Part shown: one piece after another, positions 1-8,827 of the stretch
Position numbering within the stretch: the stretch's first letter is position 1
Layout: every line of letters starts with the position of its first letter
DNA from: Streptomyces sp. CB01635
GTDB taxonomy: Bacteria; Actinomycetota; Actinomycetes; Streptomycetales; Streptomycetaceae
Reading direction: 5' to 3'
DNA: 64,000 bases
Assembly: GCF_002803065.1 (NCBI RefSeq)
Contig: NZ_NNBL01000005.1
Location: forward strand, 124,001-188,000
Translations under genes and position numbers: made by a program
Notes under the pieces: model-generated
Told to the model about the DNA's origin: nothing
What the model saw: the letters and a program-made list of their open reading frames with translations, nothing else
Databases searched by the model: none

Positions 1-579
1 CACGAGGTGTTCACCGAACAGGGCCTGAGCGCGCCGCTGGACGTGATCGCCCGTCGCGCGGGCGTGGGAAACGCCACCCTGTACCGGCACTTTCCCCACC
101 GCGCCGCACTCGTCGACGCGGTCTTCCGCGACCAGCTGACCGGCACGATGGACGCCGGCGAACGCGCCCGGTCCACCGACGACGCCTGGACGGGGCTGAC
201 CGGCTACCTCCAGGCCGTCTTCACCGTCCTGGCCACCGACCGCGGCACGAACGACCTCATGACGACCCACCTGGAGGGCGTCGAGTCGCTGGAGGCCGTA
301 CACGCCCACAACCACCGCACCGTGGAACTCCTCCTCGAACGCGGTCGCGACCAGGGCACCGTCCGTCCCGATGTCACCACCGAGGACGTCCTGTTCGCCC
401 TCGCCGCGCTCGGCCGCGCGGTCCCCGTGCTCACCACAGCGACCACTGCCGACGCCTGGCACCGCCCCCTCGCGCTCCTCTGCGACAGCCTCCGCGCCGC
501 ACCGCCGTCGCCTCCACTCCCCTCCCCCGCACTCACTCCCGCGCAACTCAACGACACGTTGCGCCACTTCAACCGCTGA
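1..579 (+). CDS. TetR-family transcriptional regulator, 5' end outside window
   Basis: The reading frame is open from base 1, so the true start lies upstream; 192 residues are visible. The first residues hold the end of a TetR helix-turn-helix, with the typical GVGNATLYRHFP recognition helix, followed by an alpha-helical ligand domain of about 130 residues that ends in a proline-rich tail. TetR proteins are dimeric repressors released by a small ligand. The target is not visible because the usual divergent partner would lie upstream of the window. Family assignment is firm; ligand and regulon are unknown. Confidence 0.85.
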   Translation, partial: HEVFTEQGLSAPLDVIARRAGVGNATLYRHFPHRAALVDAVFRDQLTGTMDAGERARSTDDAWTGLTGYLQAVFTVLATDRGTNDLMTTHLEGVESLEAVHAHNHRTVELLLERGRDQGTVRPDVTTEDVLFALAALGRAVPVLTTATTADAWHRPLALLCDSLRAAPPSPPLPSPALTPAQLNDTLRHFNR

Positions 580-686
580 CGGCTGGAGCCGTCCGCCGAG
601 GGTGTCCGCGAAGGCGCCGCGCGTCCGCCGCCGCCGCGAGTCCAAAAGGGGGCACACGGACAGCGCGGCACAGTTACGGTCACCAT

Positions 687-1466
687 GTGGAACAGAACGA
701 ACGGCTCCTGCACAGCTCGTCGTTCGGTGCGGCGGCACCCGCATACGCCGAGCACCGCCCGGACTACGCGCAGGCCGCGGTGCGTTGGGCGCTCGAGCCC
801 GCGCCGGGCCTCCGAGTGCTCGACCTCGGCGCCGGAACGGGCAAGCTGACCGCCGCGCTGGTCGCGCTGGGCGCCGAGGTCATCGCGGTCGAACCCGACC
901 CGGCGATGCTGACCGAGTTGGGCCGCGCGCTGCCGGCTGTCCGCGCCTTGCCGGGTAGTGCTGAGGCGGTACCGCTGCCTGACGCGTCCGTCGATGCCGT
1001 CGTGGCCGGCAACGCCATGCACTGGTTCGACATGGACGTCGCGGGACCCGAGATTGCCAGAGTCCTCGCACCCGGTGGCGTGCTGGCCGGCTTGTGGAAC
1101 GTATTCGACAACCAGGTCGACTGGGTTGCCCAACTTGAGCGCGTCAGTGGGAGCGCGGCCATCGGGCCGCGGGACACACGCAGCAGTTGGCGCGCCGAGA
1201 CGGCCGGCGCACACCTTCCAAGGGCCGGCCTGGTCGCCCGGTTCGGCTCCCCTGAGCAGACCGAGTTCCCGCACGGGCAGCGCCGGACCGCCGACTCCCT
1301 CGTCGCGACGTTCGCGACCAAGGCGGGAGTGCTCGTCATGCCGGAACGGGAACGGGAGGCCACGCTCGACCCGATCCGCGCATTCCTTACGAGCAGACAG
1401 GAGACCGCCCACGGCGAGTTCACCCTCCCGATGCTGACCGGCGTGCTGCGCGTCCGGCGACTGTGA
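687..1466 (+). CDS. class I SAM-dependent methyltransferase (Methyltransf_11 type)
   Basis: 259 residues. SAM-binding motif I is VLDLGAGTGKL (about residues 44-54), the acidic loop VEPD follows, and a GNAMHWFD segment sits in the motif IV position. This is the small-molecule methyltransferase fold; the substrate is unknown. The start is GTG at 687. An overlapping ATG at 685 is in another frame. A 105-base gap separates it from the TetR gene, so the two may be cotranscribed, but this is not proven. A cytoplasmic enzyme, confident only at fold level. Confidence 0.75.
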   Translation: MEQNERLLHSSSFGAAAPAYAEHRPDYAQAAVRWALEPAPGLRVLDLGAGTGKLTAALVALGAEVIAVEPDPAMLTELGRALPAVRALPGSAEAVPLPDASVDAVVAGNAMHWFDMDVAGPEIARVLAPGGVLAGLWNVFDNQVDWVAQLERVSGSAAIGPRDTRSSWRAETAGAHLPRAGLVARFGSPEQTEFPHGQRRTADSLVATFATKAGVLVMPEREREATLDPIRAFLTSRQETAHGEFTLPMLTGVLRVRRL

Positions 1467-1580
1467 GTGTCATCAGCTCTCGTGACCGATCGCGTGAACT
1501 GGTGTGCGTGCCACGATTGTTGGGACGTAAGTTATGCCGTGGAAGCAGTTCACGCCTCGGTTGGAAGACGGACGGTACCC

Positions 1581-2396
1581 ATGACGGACGACGCGACGAC
1601 GCCCGGAGCTGCGGCTCACCAGAAGATCGACACGTCGGTTCCGCATTCGGCCCGGATCTGGAACTACTGGCTGGGCGGAAAGGACAACTACCCGGTCGAC
1701 GAGGAGGCGGGCGACGCGTACAGCGCCGTGTTCCCCGGGATCTCCACCATCGCCCGAAGCAGCCGCGCGTTCCTCCGCCGCAACATCTCGTACCTGGTCA
1801 CCGAGGCCGGCATCCGCCAGTTCCTGGACGTCGGGACCGGCCTGCCGACCGGGGACAACACCCACGAAGTCGCCCAGCGGCTCGCCCCCGAGACCAAGAT
1901 CGTGTACGTCGACCACGACCCGATGGTCCTCGCGCACGCCCGCGCGCTCCTCACCTCGACCCCCGAGGGTGCGACCGCCTACGTCGACGCGAACCTGTCC
2001 GACCCCGACCGCATCCTCGCTGCGGCCGCCGAAACGCTGGACTTCACCCGCCCGACGGCCCTGATCCTCAGTAACATCCTCGGCCACATGGGCGACTACG
2101 AGCAGGCGCGGACCATCGTCAAGCGGCTGATGGACGGACTGCCGTCGGGCAGCTACCTCTCCATCAACGACGGGTCGCGCGGCTTCGACGCCGGCTTCGA
2201 GGCGGCCCAGGACGGTTACAACAGCTCCGGCGCCGTCCCTTACTTCCTGCGCCCGGTCGACGAGATCACGGCGTTCTTCGACGGCCTCGAACTCCTGGAA
2301 CCCGGCGTGGTCTCGGTGCCGTTCTGGCGCCCCGAGTCGACCTCTCCGGCCCCTGACCTCGTCGCCGAACACGGCGGCCTCGCCCGCAAGCCGTAA
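1581..2396 (+). CDS. SAM-dependent methyltransferase, DUF574/Methyltransf_19 family
   Basis: 271 residues. The N-terminal signature SARIWNYWLGGKDNY is diagnostic of the actinobacterial DUF574 methyltransferase family, which occurs in many paralogues per Streptomyces genome. Motif I is FLDVGTGLPTGDNTHE and the adenosine-binding acidic turn is VYVDHDPMVL. ATG 1581 is chosen because family members begin a short distance before this signature; the frame remains open upstream to 1467 without a better start. Substrates of the family are largely unknown. The preceding gene is also a methyltransferase, but of a different family, so this is not a duplication. Confidence 0.8.
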   Translation: MTDDATTPGAAAHQKIDTSVPHSARIWNYWLGGKDNYPVDEEAGDAYSAVFPGISTIARSSRAFLRRNISYLVTEAGIRQFLDVGTGLPTGDNTHEVAQRLAPETKIVYVDHDPMVLAHARALLTSTPEGATAYVDANLSDPDRILAAAAETLDFTRPTALILSNILGHMGDYEQARTIVKRLMDGLPSGSYLSINDGSRGFDAGFEAAQDGYNSSGAVPYFLRPVDEITAFFDGLELLEPGVVSVPFWRPESTSPAPDLVAEHGGLARKP

Positions 2397-2843
2397 GCAC
2401 GTCCGGGAGCCGAGGCAGATCGGTCTACGCGTCCGGGTGGTCCTGCCGCGACCACGGGCCGGCGCCGAGTCGGCGCCGGCCGGAGTCCGTGAGGTCCGCG
2501 TCGTCGGCGAGGTCCGGGTCGGGGAAGGGATCGAGTGGTGGCGGGGCAGCGCCTGCTCGCTCCGCAGCCGTGCGGCCTCGTGCGGCGCGCGCAGGCTCGG
2601 AGGCCTGGTCGCGGCTCGGTCCGGTGCCCAAAGGGCGGCGGGAATGACTCACGTGGGAAAGTCTCGCAGGTCGCCGAGGCATGTTGCACAACACCCTCGG
2701 GACTGCGCTCTCATGACACGCCGACGGTCTCCGTGCTGGGAGGCCGAGGCGGGAACCACTCGATGTCACATGGAGCCTTCCGGCCCCCGCCGGATGGCGT
2801 AAGTGCGATGGCAGCAGGGGAGCAACGATCCTAAGTTGCCGCC
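2397..2843. other. 447-base gap without a convincing gene
   Basis: No frame gives a protein that I recognise. The minus strand from about 2560 down to the stop at 2425 has coding-like composition with strong third-position GC and encodes a tail rich in Asp and Pro (DPFPDPDLADDADL), but the frame becomes Arg-rich and non-protein-like further upstream. This could be the 3' remnant of a lost gene or chance. The right side should hold the promoter of the carboxypeptidase gene; I see no clear -35/-10 pair. Confidence 0.3.
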
Positions 2844-4001
2844 ATGGCACGATTCGTAGGCTTTTACCCCTGTATTACCAAGTCAGTTGTCGCCTCCGTC
2901 GCCTGTGCGGCGATCGTGGTCGGCCCGGTCGGCGGCGTTGCGACCGCGGTGCCACGCTCCGATGGCGTGAGCAGTCAGATCCAGACCGCGCCGGGAACGC
3001 CGGACGCGCCGGAGCTGTCGGCCCTGTCCTGGACGGTGACCGACGTCGGTACCGGCAAGCTGCTGGCCGCCAAGGCGCCGCACCTTCGCCTGCCGCCGGC
3101 CAGCACCCTCAAGACGCTGTTCGCGTTGGCTCTGTTGCCGAAGTTGCCCGCTGCCACCGAGCACACGGCCGTCACCGCCGACATCGCCGACGTGGCTCCC
3201 GGCAGCAGTCTCGTCGGCGTGCACGAAGGAACCAGCTACACCGTCGGCGACCTCTGGCGCGGTGTGTTCCTCAGCTCCGGCAACGACGCGGTGCACACGC
3301 TCGCCAGACTGAACGGCGGACTGGATCTCACACTCGCTCAGATGCAGGCCACCGCGAACCGGCTCGGCGCGCACGACACCTCGGTGCGCACGCCCGACGG
3401 CTTCGACACCCCGGGGCAGTACTCATCCGCGTACGACCTGTCGCTGTTCGCGAAGGCGGGGTTGCAGAACCCGGACTTCCGTCGTTACTGCTCCACGAAG
3501 TCGGCCCAGTTCCCGGCCGTGGGCGGCCCCGACTCCTTCGGCATCCAGAACACCAACCGTCTCCTGGTGGGATCCCACGGCGTGGAGCCCTATCCGGGGC
3601 TGATCGGCGTGAAGAACGGATACACGTCCGAGGCCGGCAACACGCTTGTCGCCGCCGCGACCCAAGACAACCGCACGATCCTGGTCACCGTCATGAACCC
3701 GCAGGACACGTCTTCCAACGCCGTCTATGAAGAGAGCCGCGAACTCCTGGACTGGGGTTTCGAGGCCGCTCCAGGCGCCGTGAGGGCGAGTCTGGAGCGA
3801 GGGCCGGCCTCGCACACTCCTTCACATCGCCCGGAGCCGGCCCATCACGGTGCCGTCGCCGCGCAGGCTTCCACCACGTCCAAGGCCGCGTCGTCCGGCC
3901 TCACCCGTCACCTGGGAGCGGCCGTCGCCCTCCTCGGTCTGGCCTGCGTGCCCTTCGTCCTCAAGGCTGTCCGGCGCAGGCGCAGGCGCTCCACCAGGTG
4001 A
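2844..4001 (+). CDS. D-alanyl-D-alanine carboxypeptidase (peptidase S11, PBP5-like)
   Basis: 385 residues. It trims the terminal D-Ala from peptidoglycan stem peptides outside the membrane. An N-terminal hydrophobic export segment (about residues 13-36) is followed by the penicillin-binding catalytic motifs: STLK with Ser87 and Lys90, SGN at 145-147, and KNG at 257-259 in place of the usual KTG. From memory the KNG variant is seen in other actinobacterial members. A Pro/Ser/Thr-rich linker leads to a C-terminal transmembrane helix (about 355-375) and a basic RRRRR tail, so the enzyme is anchored by its C terminus. No good Shine-Dalgarno site precedes ATG 2844, so the start is less certain than the family. 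Confidence 0.87.
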   Translation: MARFVGFYPCITKSVVASVACAAIVVGPVGGVATAVPRSDGVSSQIQTAPGTPDAPELSALSWTVTDVGTGKLLAAKAPHLRLPPASTLKTLFALALLPKLPAATEHTAVTADIADVAPGSSLVGVHEGTSYTVGDLWRGVFLSSGNDAVHTLARLNGGLDLTLAQMQATANRLGAHDTSVRTPDGFDTPGQYSSAYDLSLFAKAGLQNPDFRRYCSTKSAQFPAVGGPDSFGIQNTNRLLVGSHGVEPYPGLIGVKNGYTSEAGNTLVAAATQDNRTILVTVMNPQDTSSNAVYEESRELLDWGFEAAPGAVRASLERGPASHTPSHRPEPAHHGAVAAQASTTSKAASSGLTRHLGAAVALLGLACVPFVLKAVRRRRRRSTR

Positions 4002-4139
4002 CGGCCCGCGCGCACCGGGGCCCGGCGCCGGACAGGCGCCCCTCCGCGATTCCGCGCAGAATGAGAACGTGGCCACGCCCAGCGCAGCCGTGAATCGGCG
4101 CGCCCACGGTTACCGAGGGTGTACGGGCCAGGAGGTTTC

Positions 4140-6221
4140 ATGGATCACTCCTTCGAACCGAGGGGCGTGCCCGACACGCAGAGTGATCCCGAGGCCGACG
4201 CCCACCTCGCCCTGGCGGTCAACGGCATGGGCACGTTCTCGTGGGACGTGGCCTCCGGGCTGATGCAGTATGACGACGGGGGCCTGGCCGTCATCGGGTT
4301 CCGGCCCGGCGAGTTCGACGGCCGGCTGGCCACGCTGGGTGAGCGGATCGTGCCCAGTGAGCTGCCTGCCATCGAGGAGCTGGTGGACAGGGCTCTGCGG
4401 GAGCGCTCCGGATTCAGCCTCTACTTCCGGGTGCGGCACCCCGACGGGCGGCTGCAGTGGACACATACGCAGGGCCACATCGTCCGGGACGAGCACAACC
4501 GTCCGGTGCGGGTCATCGGGATCATCCGCGACGCGAGCCAGGAGCTGCGGGCGGTGGACCAGACCGAGCTGCTGCGGCAGGCCCGGGAGGACCAGCGACG
4601 GCCGTCCGACGCCGTCGTCCACGTCAGTGACGCGCTCGTGCCGACCGTCACCGTGGAGGACGTCGCGGAGGCCCTCACCGACTCGCGCCTGATGGAGCAG
4701 ATAGGCGCCTCCAGCATCATCCTCGGCCTGATCGACAACGGCCGCATGGAGCTGGTGGGCTCCAACGGCGTCCACGAGGGCCTCATCCAGGACTTTCACC
4801 TGGCCCGTCTCAGTGAGCCGCTGCCGCTGACGGAGGCGGTGCGCAAACGCGAGGCGGTGTTCGTGACGAACAGGCTGGACTTCATCGCCCGCTTTCCGGC
4901 GCTGACGCCGTACCTGTCGCAGTTCCCGGACGCCGCGGCAGCGGTGTATCTGCCGCTGATCGCGCAGGACACCCCGATAGGTGCCGTCGGGCTCACATAC
5001 GAGGGGCGGGCGAGTTTCCCGCCGGACGAGCGGACCGTGCTGACGGCGCTCGGCAAGGTCATCGCGCAGTCGCTCCAGCGGGCGCTGCTCTACGACCAGG
5101 AGCACGAGCTCGCCGCGGGACTGCAGACGGCGATGCTCCCCGGGATCCTGCCGCACGTGCCCGGCGTGGACCTCGCGACCCGTTACCGGCCCACGCGCGC
5201 CCGGGGCGGCATCGGTGGCGACTGGTACGACGCGCTGACGCTGCCCGACGGGCGGATCGCCGTCGTCGTCGGCGATGTGCAGGGCCACGATGTGACGGCC
5301 GCCGCCGTGATGGGGCAGCTGCGCATCGCTCTGCGCGCGTACGCCGCCGAGGGGCATCCGCCGTCCACGGCCATGGCGCGCGCCTCCGCCTTCCTCGCCG
5401 AACTCGACACAGACCGGTTCGCCACCTGTCTCATGGCCCTCGTCGATCCGCTCACCGGGATGACCTCGGTGGTGCGCGCGGGCCATCCGGAGCCCGTTCT
5501 GCGTGCCCCCGACGGAAGCTGTGCCTGGCTCGACATCCCCGGCGGCCTGCCCCTCGGTCTCAACACGCCCGGTGGCCAGCCCGCGTACCCGGTCTTCGAG
5601 ACGGTCGTCGAACCCGGCTCGACTCTGGTGCTGTGCACGGACGGGCTCATCGAGTCGCGCGCCGAGGACATCGACCAGGGGCGTGGGCGGCTCCTCGCCG
5701 CGCTGAAGGCGGGGCCGGGGCCACCCGACGCACTCGCCGACCATCTGCTGGACGCCATGGCCCCCTTCACGGGCGAGGAGGACGACGTGGCTCTCCTGGT
5801 GCTGCACCGGTCCCGGGGGAAGGCGACCCCGGCACCACGTATGGAGGCGGTCATCTCCCCCACCGATCCCGACGCTCTGCGCAACGCGCGGATCGCGTTG
5901 CGCGAGGCGCTGCACAGCTGGTCGCTGGAGGCTCTCAGTGACACGGCGGAACTCCTCGCCTGCGAACTCGCCACCAACGCCCTGGTGCACACCGACGGCA
6001 GTGCCACGCTGACGGCCAGACCGGTACTGCACAGTGGCCGGGGCCTGCGTCTGGCCGTCAGCGACACGTCGACCGCGTCGCCCCGCCGCCGGGCCGCGCC
6101 CGAACGTGCCACCTCCGGCCGCGGCATCATGCTCATCGAGGAACTCGCCACCGCCTGGGGCGTCGAACCCCGCGGCAACGGCAAGACGGTGTGGTGCGAG
6201 CTGTCCCTCGATCTGGTCTAG
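4140..6221 (+). CDS. PAS-GAF-SpoIIE (PP2C) phosphatase with C-terminal HATPase domain
   Basis: 693 residues. Domain order is a PAS fold (about 20-135), a GAF sensor (about 150-320), a SpoIIE/PP2C serine phosphatase (about 335-560, with GGDWYDA and VVGDVQGHD metal-binding motifs and GEEDDVALLVL near its end), and a C-terminal anti-sigma-like ATPase domain (about 575-690, with ACELATNALVHT as the N box). Such orphan phosphatase-kinase fusions act in partner-switching networks on anti-anti-sigma proteins. ATG 4140 is preferred over an in-frame GTG at 4119 because a perfect AGGAGG lies at 4130-4135. No partner STAS protein is adjacent; a SigB-class sigma factor lies 22 kb away. Confidence 0.88.
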   Translation: MDHSFEPRGVPDTQSDPEADAHLALAVNGMGTFSWDVASGLMQYDDGGLAVIGFRPGEFDGRLATLGERIVPSELPAIEELVDRALRERSGFSLYFRVRHPDGRLQWTHTQGHIVRDEHNRPVRVIGIIRDASQELRAVDQTELLRQAREDQRRPSDAVVHVSDALVPTVTVEDVAEALTDSRLMEQIGASSIILGLIDNGRMELVGSNGVHEGLIQDFHLARLSEPLPLTEAVRKREAVFVTNRLDFIARFPALTPYLSQFPDAAAAVYLPLIAQDTPIGAVGLTYEGRASFPPDERTVLTALGKVIAQSLQRALLYDQEHELAAGLQTAMLPGILPHVPGVDLATRYRPTRARGGIGGDWYDALTLPDGRIAVVVGDVQGHDVTAAAVMGQLRIALRAYAAEGHPPSTAMARASAFLAELDTDRFATCLMALVDPLTGMTSVVRAGHPEPVLRAPDGSCAWLDIPGGLPLGLNTPGGQPAYPVFETVVEPGSTLVLCTDGLIESRAEDIDQGRGRLLAALKAGPGPPDALADHLLDAMAPFTGEEDDVALLVLHRSRGKATPAPRMEAVISPTDPDALRNARIALREALHSWSLEALSDTAELLACELATNALVHTDGSATLTARPVLHSGRGLRLAVSDTSTASPRRRAAPERATSGRGIMLIEELATAWGVEPRGNGKTVWCELSLDLV

Positions 6222-6351
6222 ACAGGGACCTTACGAGGCTGCCACGCGGGCCCACATCGACCAGCTCAGATCTGTCAGCCAGAAGGCTCTCCACGACACC
6301 GCGGTGGAGGCGGTCGTCGCCGCGAACGAGCGGGCCGCCGACGGCAGTTGA
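6216..6351 (+). pseudogene. possible 3' gene remnant
   Basis: Between two convergent genes, one frame encodes a protein-like stretch including YEAATRAHIDQLRSVSQKAL and ends AANERAADGS-stop at 6351. It has good codon bias but no usable start, since the frame runs back only into the phosphatase gene in another frame. It looks like the surviving C terminus of a lost helical protein. Family not recognised. Confidence 0.35.
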
Positions 6352-6385
6352 GGACATGAGGCCCAGGGTGCGGGCGGTGCGTCAA

Positions 6386-7270
6386 CTACCCTCGGCGCAG
6401 GGTGATGTACGGCTCGAAGGCATCCAGCAACAGCTCGCGCATCCGCGCCGCGTCCATGTCGCCCGTCCCCGCGAGGACCTGGATGGCCATGCCGTCGACC
6501 ATGCTGGTGAAGCGGCTGGCCATGGCCCCCGCGTCCGCGCCCTGCGCCATCCCCTCCCGCTGGCAGGTCCGCAGCAGGTCGAGGACGATCTCGCGCCACC
6601 GGACGTGGACGCCCTTCTGTCCTTCCCTGAGCGTCGGGTCGAGGATGGCCTCGTTCCACGACTGCACCCACACCGACCATTCGTCGGCGTCCTCTTCGGT
6701 GGTCGTCAGCTGCACCTCGATCAGCCGGCGCAGCTTCTCCACGGTGGTGTCGGCCGTCCTGAACTCCTCTTCGAGACGCGCGTGGAAGCGGTCGGCGTAG
6801 AAGACGAGCGCGGCCCGCAGGGCGTGATCCTTCGTCGGGAAGTGGTAGTGGACCGTGCCGGTGCTGGTGCCGCACGCGCGGGCGATGTCGGCGACCCGAA
6901 CCTTGTGGAACCCGCGGCGGGCGATGAGGCGGGCGGTGGCTTCCAGGATCTGGGCGCGGCGCAGGTCGGCGTCCACGGCGTCGGCGCGGCGGCGCACGGC
7001 CTGCCCGCCACCCGTGGCGGGCGGCCTTCCCGCGCCGGTGCGCAGATACCGCTGCGACACCTTGCCGACCTGCGCGATCGCGGCGACCTCATGGTCCTGG
7101 AGGCGGCGGTTGCCGCGCAGGGCCTTGGACAGGGCGGTGGGATCCATGCCCACGCGGTCGGCGAACTCCCGCTGGCTGATGGGTGCCGAGAGCACCACGA
7201 GCCGCGCCCGGTCCGCCAGGGTCGCGGTTCCGTCCGCGATGTCCCCCGCCCCGCCTTGGATCGACGTCAT
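6386..7270 (-). CDS. XRE-TetR hybrid transcriptional regulator
   Basis: 294 residues with two different DNA-binding domains in one chain. Residues about 15-75 form an XRE-type helix-turn-helix (ISQREFADRVGMDPTALSKALRG). Residues about 100-150 form a standard TetR helix-turn-helix (IADIARACGTSTGTVHYHFPTK-like), followed by a TetR_C ligand domain with a conserved Trp-rich segment (EWSVWVQSWNEA). ATG 7270 starts the XRE domain; the frame is open upstream but overlaps the amine oxidase gene and shows no homologous sequence. It lies 14 bases downstream of the monoamine oxidase gene and probably shares its transcript. It likely controls the flanking amine-use genes, responding to an amine or a CoA ester. 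Confidence 0.8.
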   Translation of the reverse strand: MTSIQGGAGDIADGTATLADRARLVVLSAPISQREFADRVGMDPTALSKALRGNRRLQDHEVAAIAQVGKVSQRYLRTGAGRPPATGGGQAVRRRADAVDADLRRAQILEATARLIARRGFHKVRVADIARACGTSTGTVHYHFPTKDHALRAALVFYADRFHARLEEEFRTADTTVEKLRRLIEVQLTTTEEDADEWSVWVQSWNEAILDPTLREGQKGVHVRWREIVLDLLRTCQREGMAQGADAGAMASRFTSMVDGMAIQVLAGTGDMDAARMRELLLDAFEPYITLRRG

Positions 7271-7284
7271 TGCGCTGGGCCCGT

Positions 7285-8679
7285 TCAGCCTTCCGCTTGC
7301 GATGAGAGTGCCGACACGACCTCGTCGGCCGCCCGCAGGCCCGACGAAATGGCACCGTCGATGTAGCCGTTCCACAGACTAGCCGTCTCGGTTCCGGCCC
7401 AGTGCACGGTCCCGGTGGGTTCCCGCCAGCCGCGCCGCCCATATCCCGTCCAGCCGCCGGGAGTCACGTACGCCTCGTAGCCGCCCTTCGCGAAGGTGTC
7501 CCGCGACCAGATCTTCTCCGTGTAGTCGAGCGGACGTGCCGCCTCCTCCCCGACGACGGTGGTGAAGCTCTCCAGTACGGCCTCACGGCGGCCGGTGTCG
7601 TCGAGGTCGCTCCAGTCGGTGACCCGGTCGCCGTACACGAATCCGACGAGGACGCCCCGGGAGGCGTCGTGGGGGGAGTTGTCGAACACGACGCCCACCG
7701 GTCCGTCGTCGTAGAACGTGGCGACGCCCGAGAGTCCGGCGGCCCGCCAGAACGGGGAGTCGTACACCGCGTGGACCTTGGCGACGCGCCCCATCGGGCT
7801 GTGGGACAGCCAGCCGTCCCTGCTGACGGGGAGCCCCGGGGCGAAGCGGATGGTGCGGACCGCCTGTGGCGGCAGCGCGACGATGACCCTGCGGGCCTCG
7901 AACACGGTGGACGTGGTCCGGACGCGGACGCCTGCCTCGTCGTACTCGATCGACTGGACCTGCTCACCCAGCCGGACGCGCCGGCCGAGGAGGTCGGCGA
8001 CGGCGCGGGCCGGGCCGGCGGCTCCGGTGACGAAGCGGCTGTCCTGGGCGCAGCCCCGCGTCTCCATGAGCTGCTCGTACCCGCCGGCGGCGGCCATGTA
8101 GAACAGCACATGGAACAGGGAGATCTCGTACGGCTCCGCGCACCACAGGCCCTGCACGGCGAGTGCCAGGCGGCGCCGGGCGTCCGCGTCGTCGGTCTGC
8201 GCGCGGAAGAACGACTCGGCCGTCTGGGCGTCCCACTCGGCGAACCCGGGTGTGCGCCAGGGCTGTCGGGTGTCCACGGTCCCGGCGAGTTCGTCGAGCA
8301 CTTCGCTGACGCGGGTGTACTCCGCGATGCCGGGGCCGTCGGCCGGTGCCGCGCCGATGTAGGGGACGGTGCCGCCGTCGTGCCACACCTCGACGTGCTT
8401 GCCGGTCTCCCAGGTCGGGAAGGTGGCGCAGCCGAAGCGGTCCGCGAGGGCGAGCAGGTGTGTCTGGGTCGGGCCGACCCACTGGCCGCCGTGATCGAGC
8501 GTCACGCCGGCGGGCCGGGTCTCGGTGAGCACGCGGCCGCCCACGCGGTCGGCGGCCTCGACGAGGGTGAAGTCGACGCCCTCGTCGTGGAGTTGAAGAG
8601 CTGCGGCCAGTCCCGCGTAGCCGCCGCCCACGACGACCACCTCGGATTCGACCAGGTCCATTTCGGTCTGTTCCCACAT
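7285..8679 (-). CDS. flavin monoamine oxidase family protein
   Basis: 464 residues. An FAD dinucleotide-binding motif VVVGGGYAGLAAALQL (about 15-30) is followed by the GG-R motif ADRVGGRVLTE. The C terminus carries the FAD-binding segment VHWAGTETASLWNGYIDGAI. The fold matches putrescine/tyramine-type amine oxidases, which oxidise primary amines to aldehydes with release of ammonia and peroxide. No Ser-Gly-Gly-Cys attachment site is visible, so FAD is probably non-covalent. The start is ATG 8679; ATG 8661 is an in-frame alternative. The gene diverges from an APC permease and lies upstream of the hybrid regulator. The exact amine is not readable from sequence. Confidence 0.83.
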   Translation of the reverse strand: MWEQTEMDLVESEVVVVGGGYAGLAAALQLHDEGVDFTLVEAADRVGGRVLTETRPAGVTLDHGGQWVGPTQTHLLALADRFGCATFPTWETGKHVEVWHDGGTVPYIGAAPADGPGIAEYTRVSEVLDELAGTVDTRQPWRTPGFAEWDAQTAESFFRAQTDDADARRRLALAVQGLWCAEPYEISLFHVLFYMAAAGGYEQLMETRGCAQDSRFVTGAAGPARAVADLLGRRVRLGEQVQSIEYDEAGVRVRTTSTVFEARRVIVALPPQAVRTIRFAPGLPVSRDGWLSHSPMGRVAKVHAVYDSPFWRAAGLSGVATFYDDGPVGVVFDNSPHDASRGVLVGFVYGDRVTDWSDLDDTGRREAVLESFTTVVGEEAARPLDYTEKIWSRDTFAKGGYEAYVTPGGWTGYGRRGWREPTGTVHWAGTETASLWNGYIDGAISSGLRAADEVVSALSSQAEG

Positions 8680-8713
8680 GGCCGCAGAGCATGTCGCAAG
8701 ACTGATCCATCAG

Positions 8714-8727
8714 TCAATCGTTGCGAT
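8714..8727 (+). promoter_or_regulatory. operator candidate, copy 1 of repeated motif
   Basis: TCAATCGTTGCGAT contains a small palindrome ATCG-TTG-CGAT. A near-identical copy lies at 8784-8796. It sits upstream of the permease -35 box and close to the amine oxidase start, so a bound protein could control both directions. The best candidate binder is the XRE-TetR hybrid. Confidence 0.5.
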
Positions 8728-8744
8728 GAATCTGTCCGGAAGCC

Positions 8745-8772
8745 TTGACACGCCCTGCACCGCCAGCATCAT
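8745..8772 (+). promoter_or_regulatory. putative promoter of the APC permease
   Basis: A consensus -35 TTGACA (8745-8750) is separated by 16 bases from a -10-like CATCAT (8767-8772). It faces the permease gene, whose start is at 8828, and is bracketed by the two TCAATC-TTGCGAT motif copies. Confidence 0.45.
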
Positions 8773-8783
8773 TGACCCACGCA

Positions 8784-8796
8784 TCAATCTTGCGAT
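8784..8796 (+). promoter_or_regulatory. operator candidate, copy 2 of repeated motif
   Basis: TCAATCTTGCGAT repeats the motif at 8714 with one base deleted. It lies about 12 bases downstream of the predicted -10 box of the permease, a classical repressor position. Confidence 0.5.
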
Positions 8797-8827
8797 TCGC
8801 CACCCACCCCGGACAGGGGGTCCGCCC

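Noticed and set aside
2425..2850. 141-codon minus-strand frame upstream of the carboxypeptidase
   Set aside because: Only its last 45 codons look protein-like; the rest is Arg/Pro-rich. Kept only as a note on the intergenic region.
4110..6032. 640-codon open frame on the minus strand opposite the SpoIIE phosphatase
   Set aside because: It is antisense to a well-defined multidomain protein and its translation is rich in Arg, Gly and Val with no family motifs, the usual shadow in high-GC DNA.
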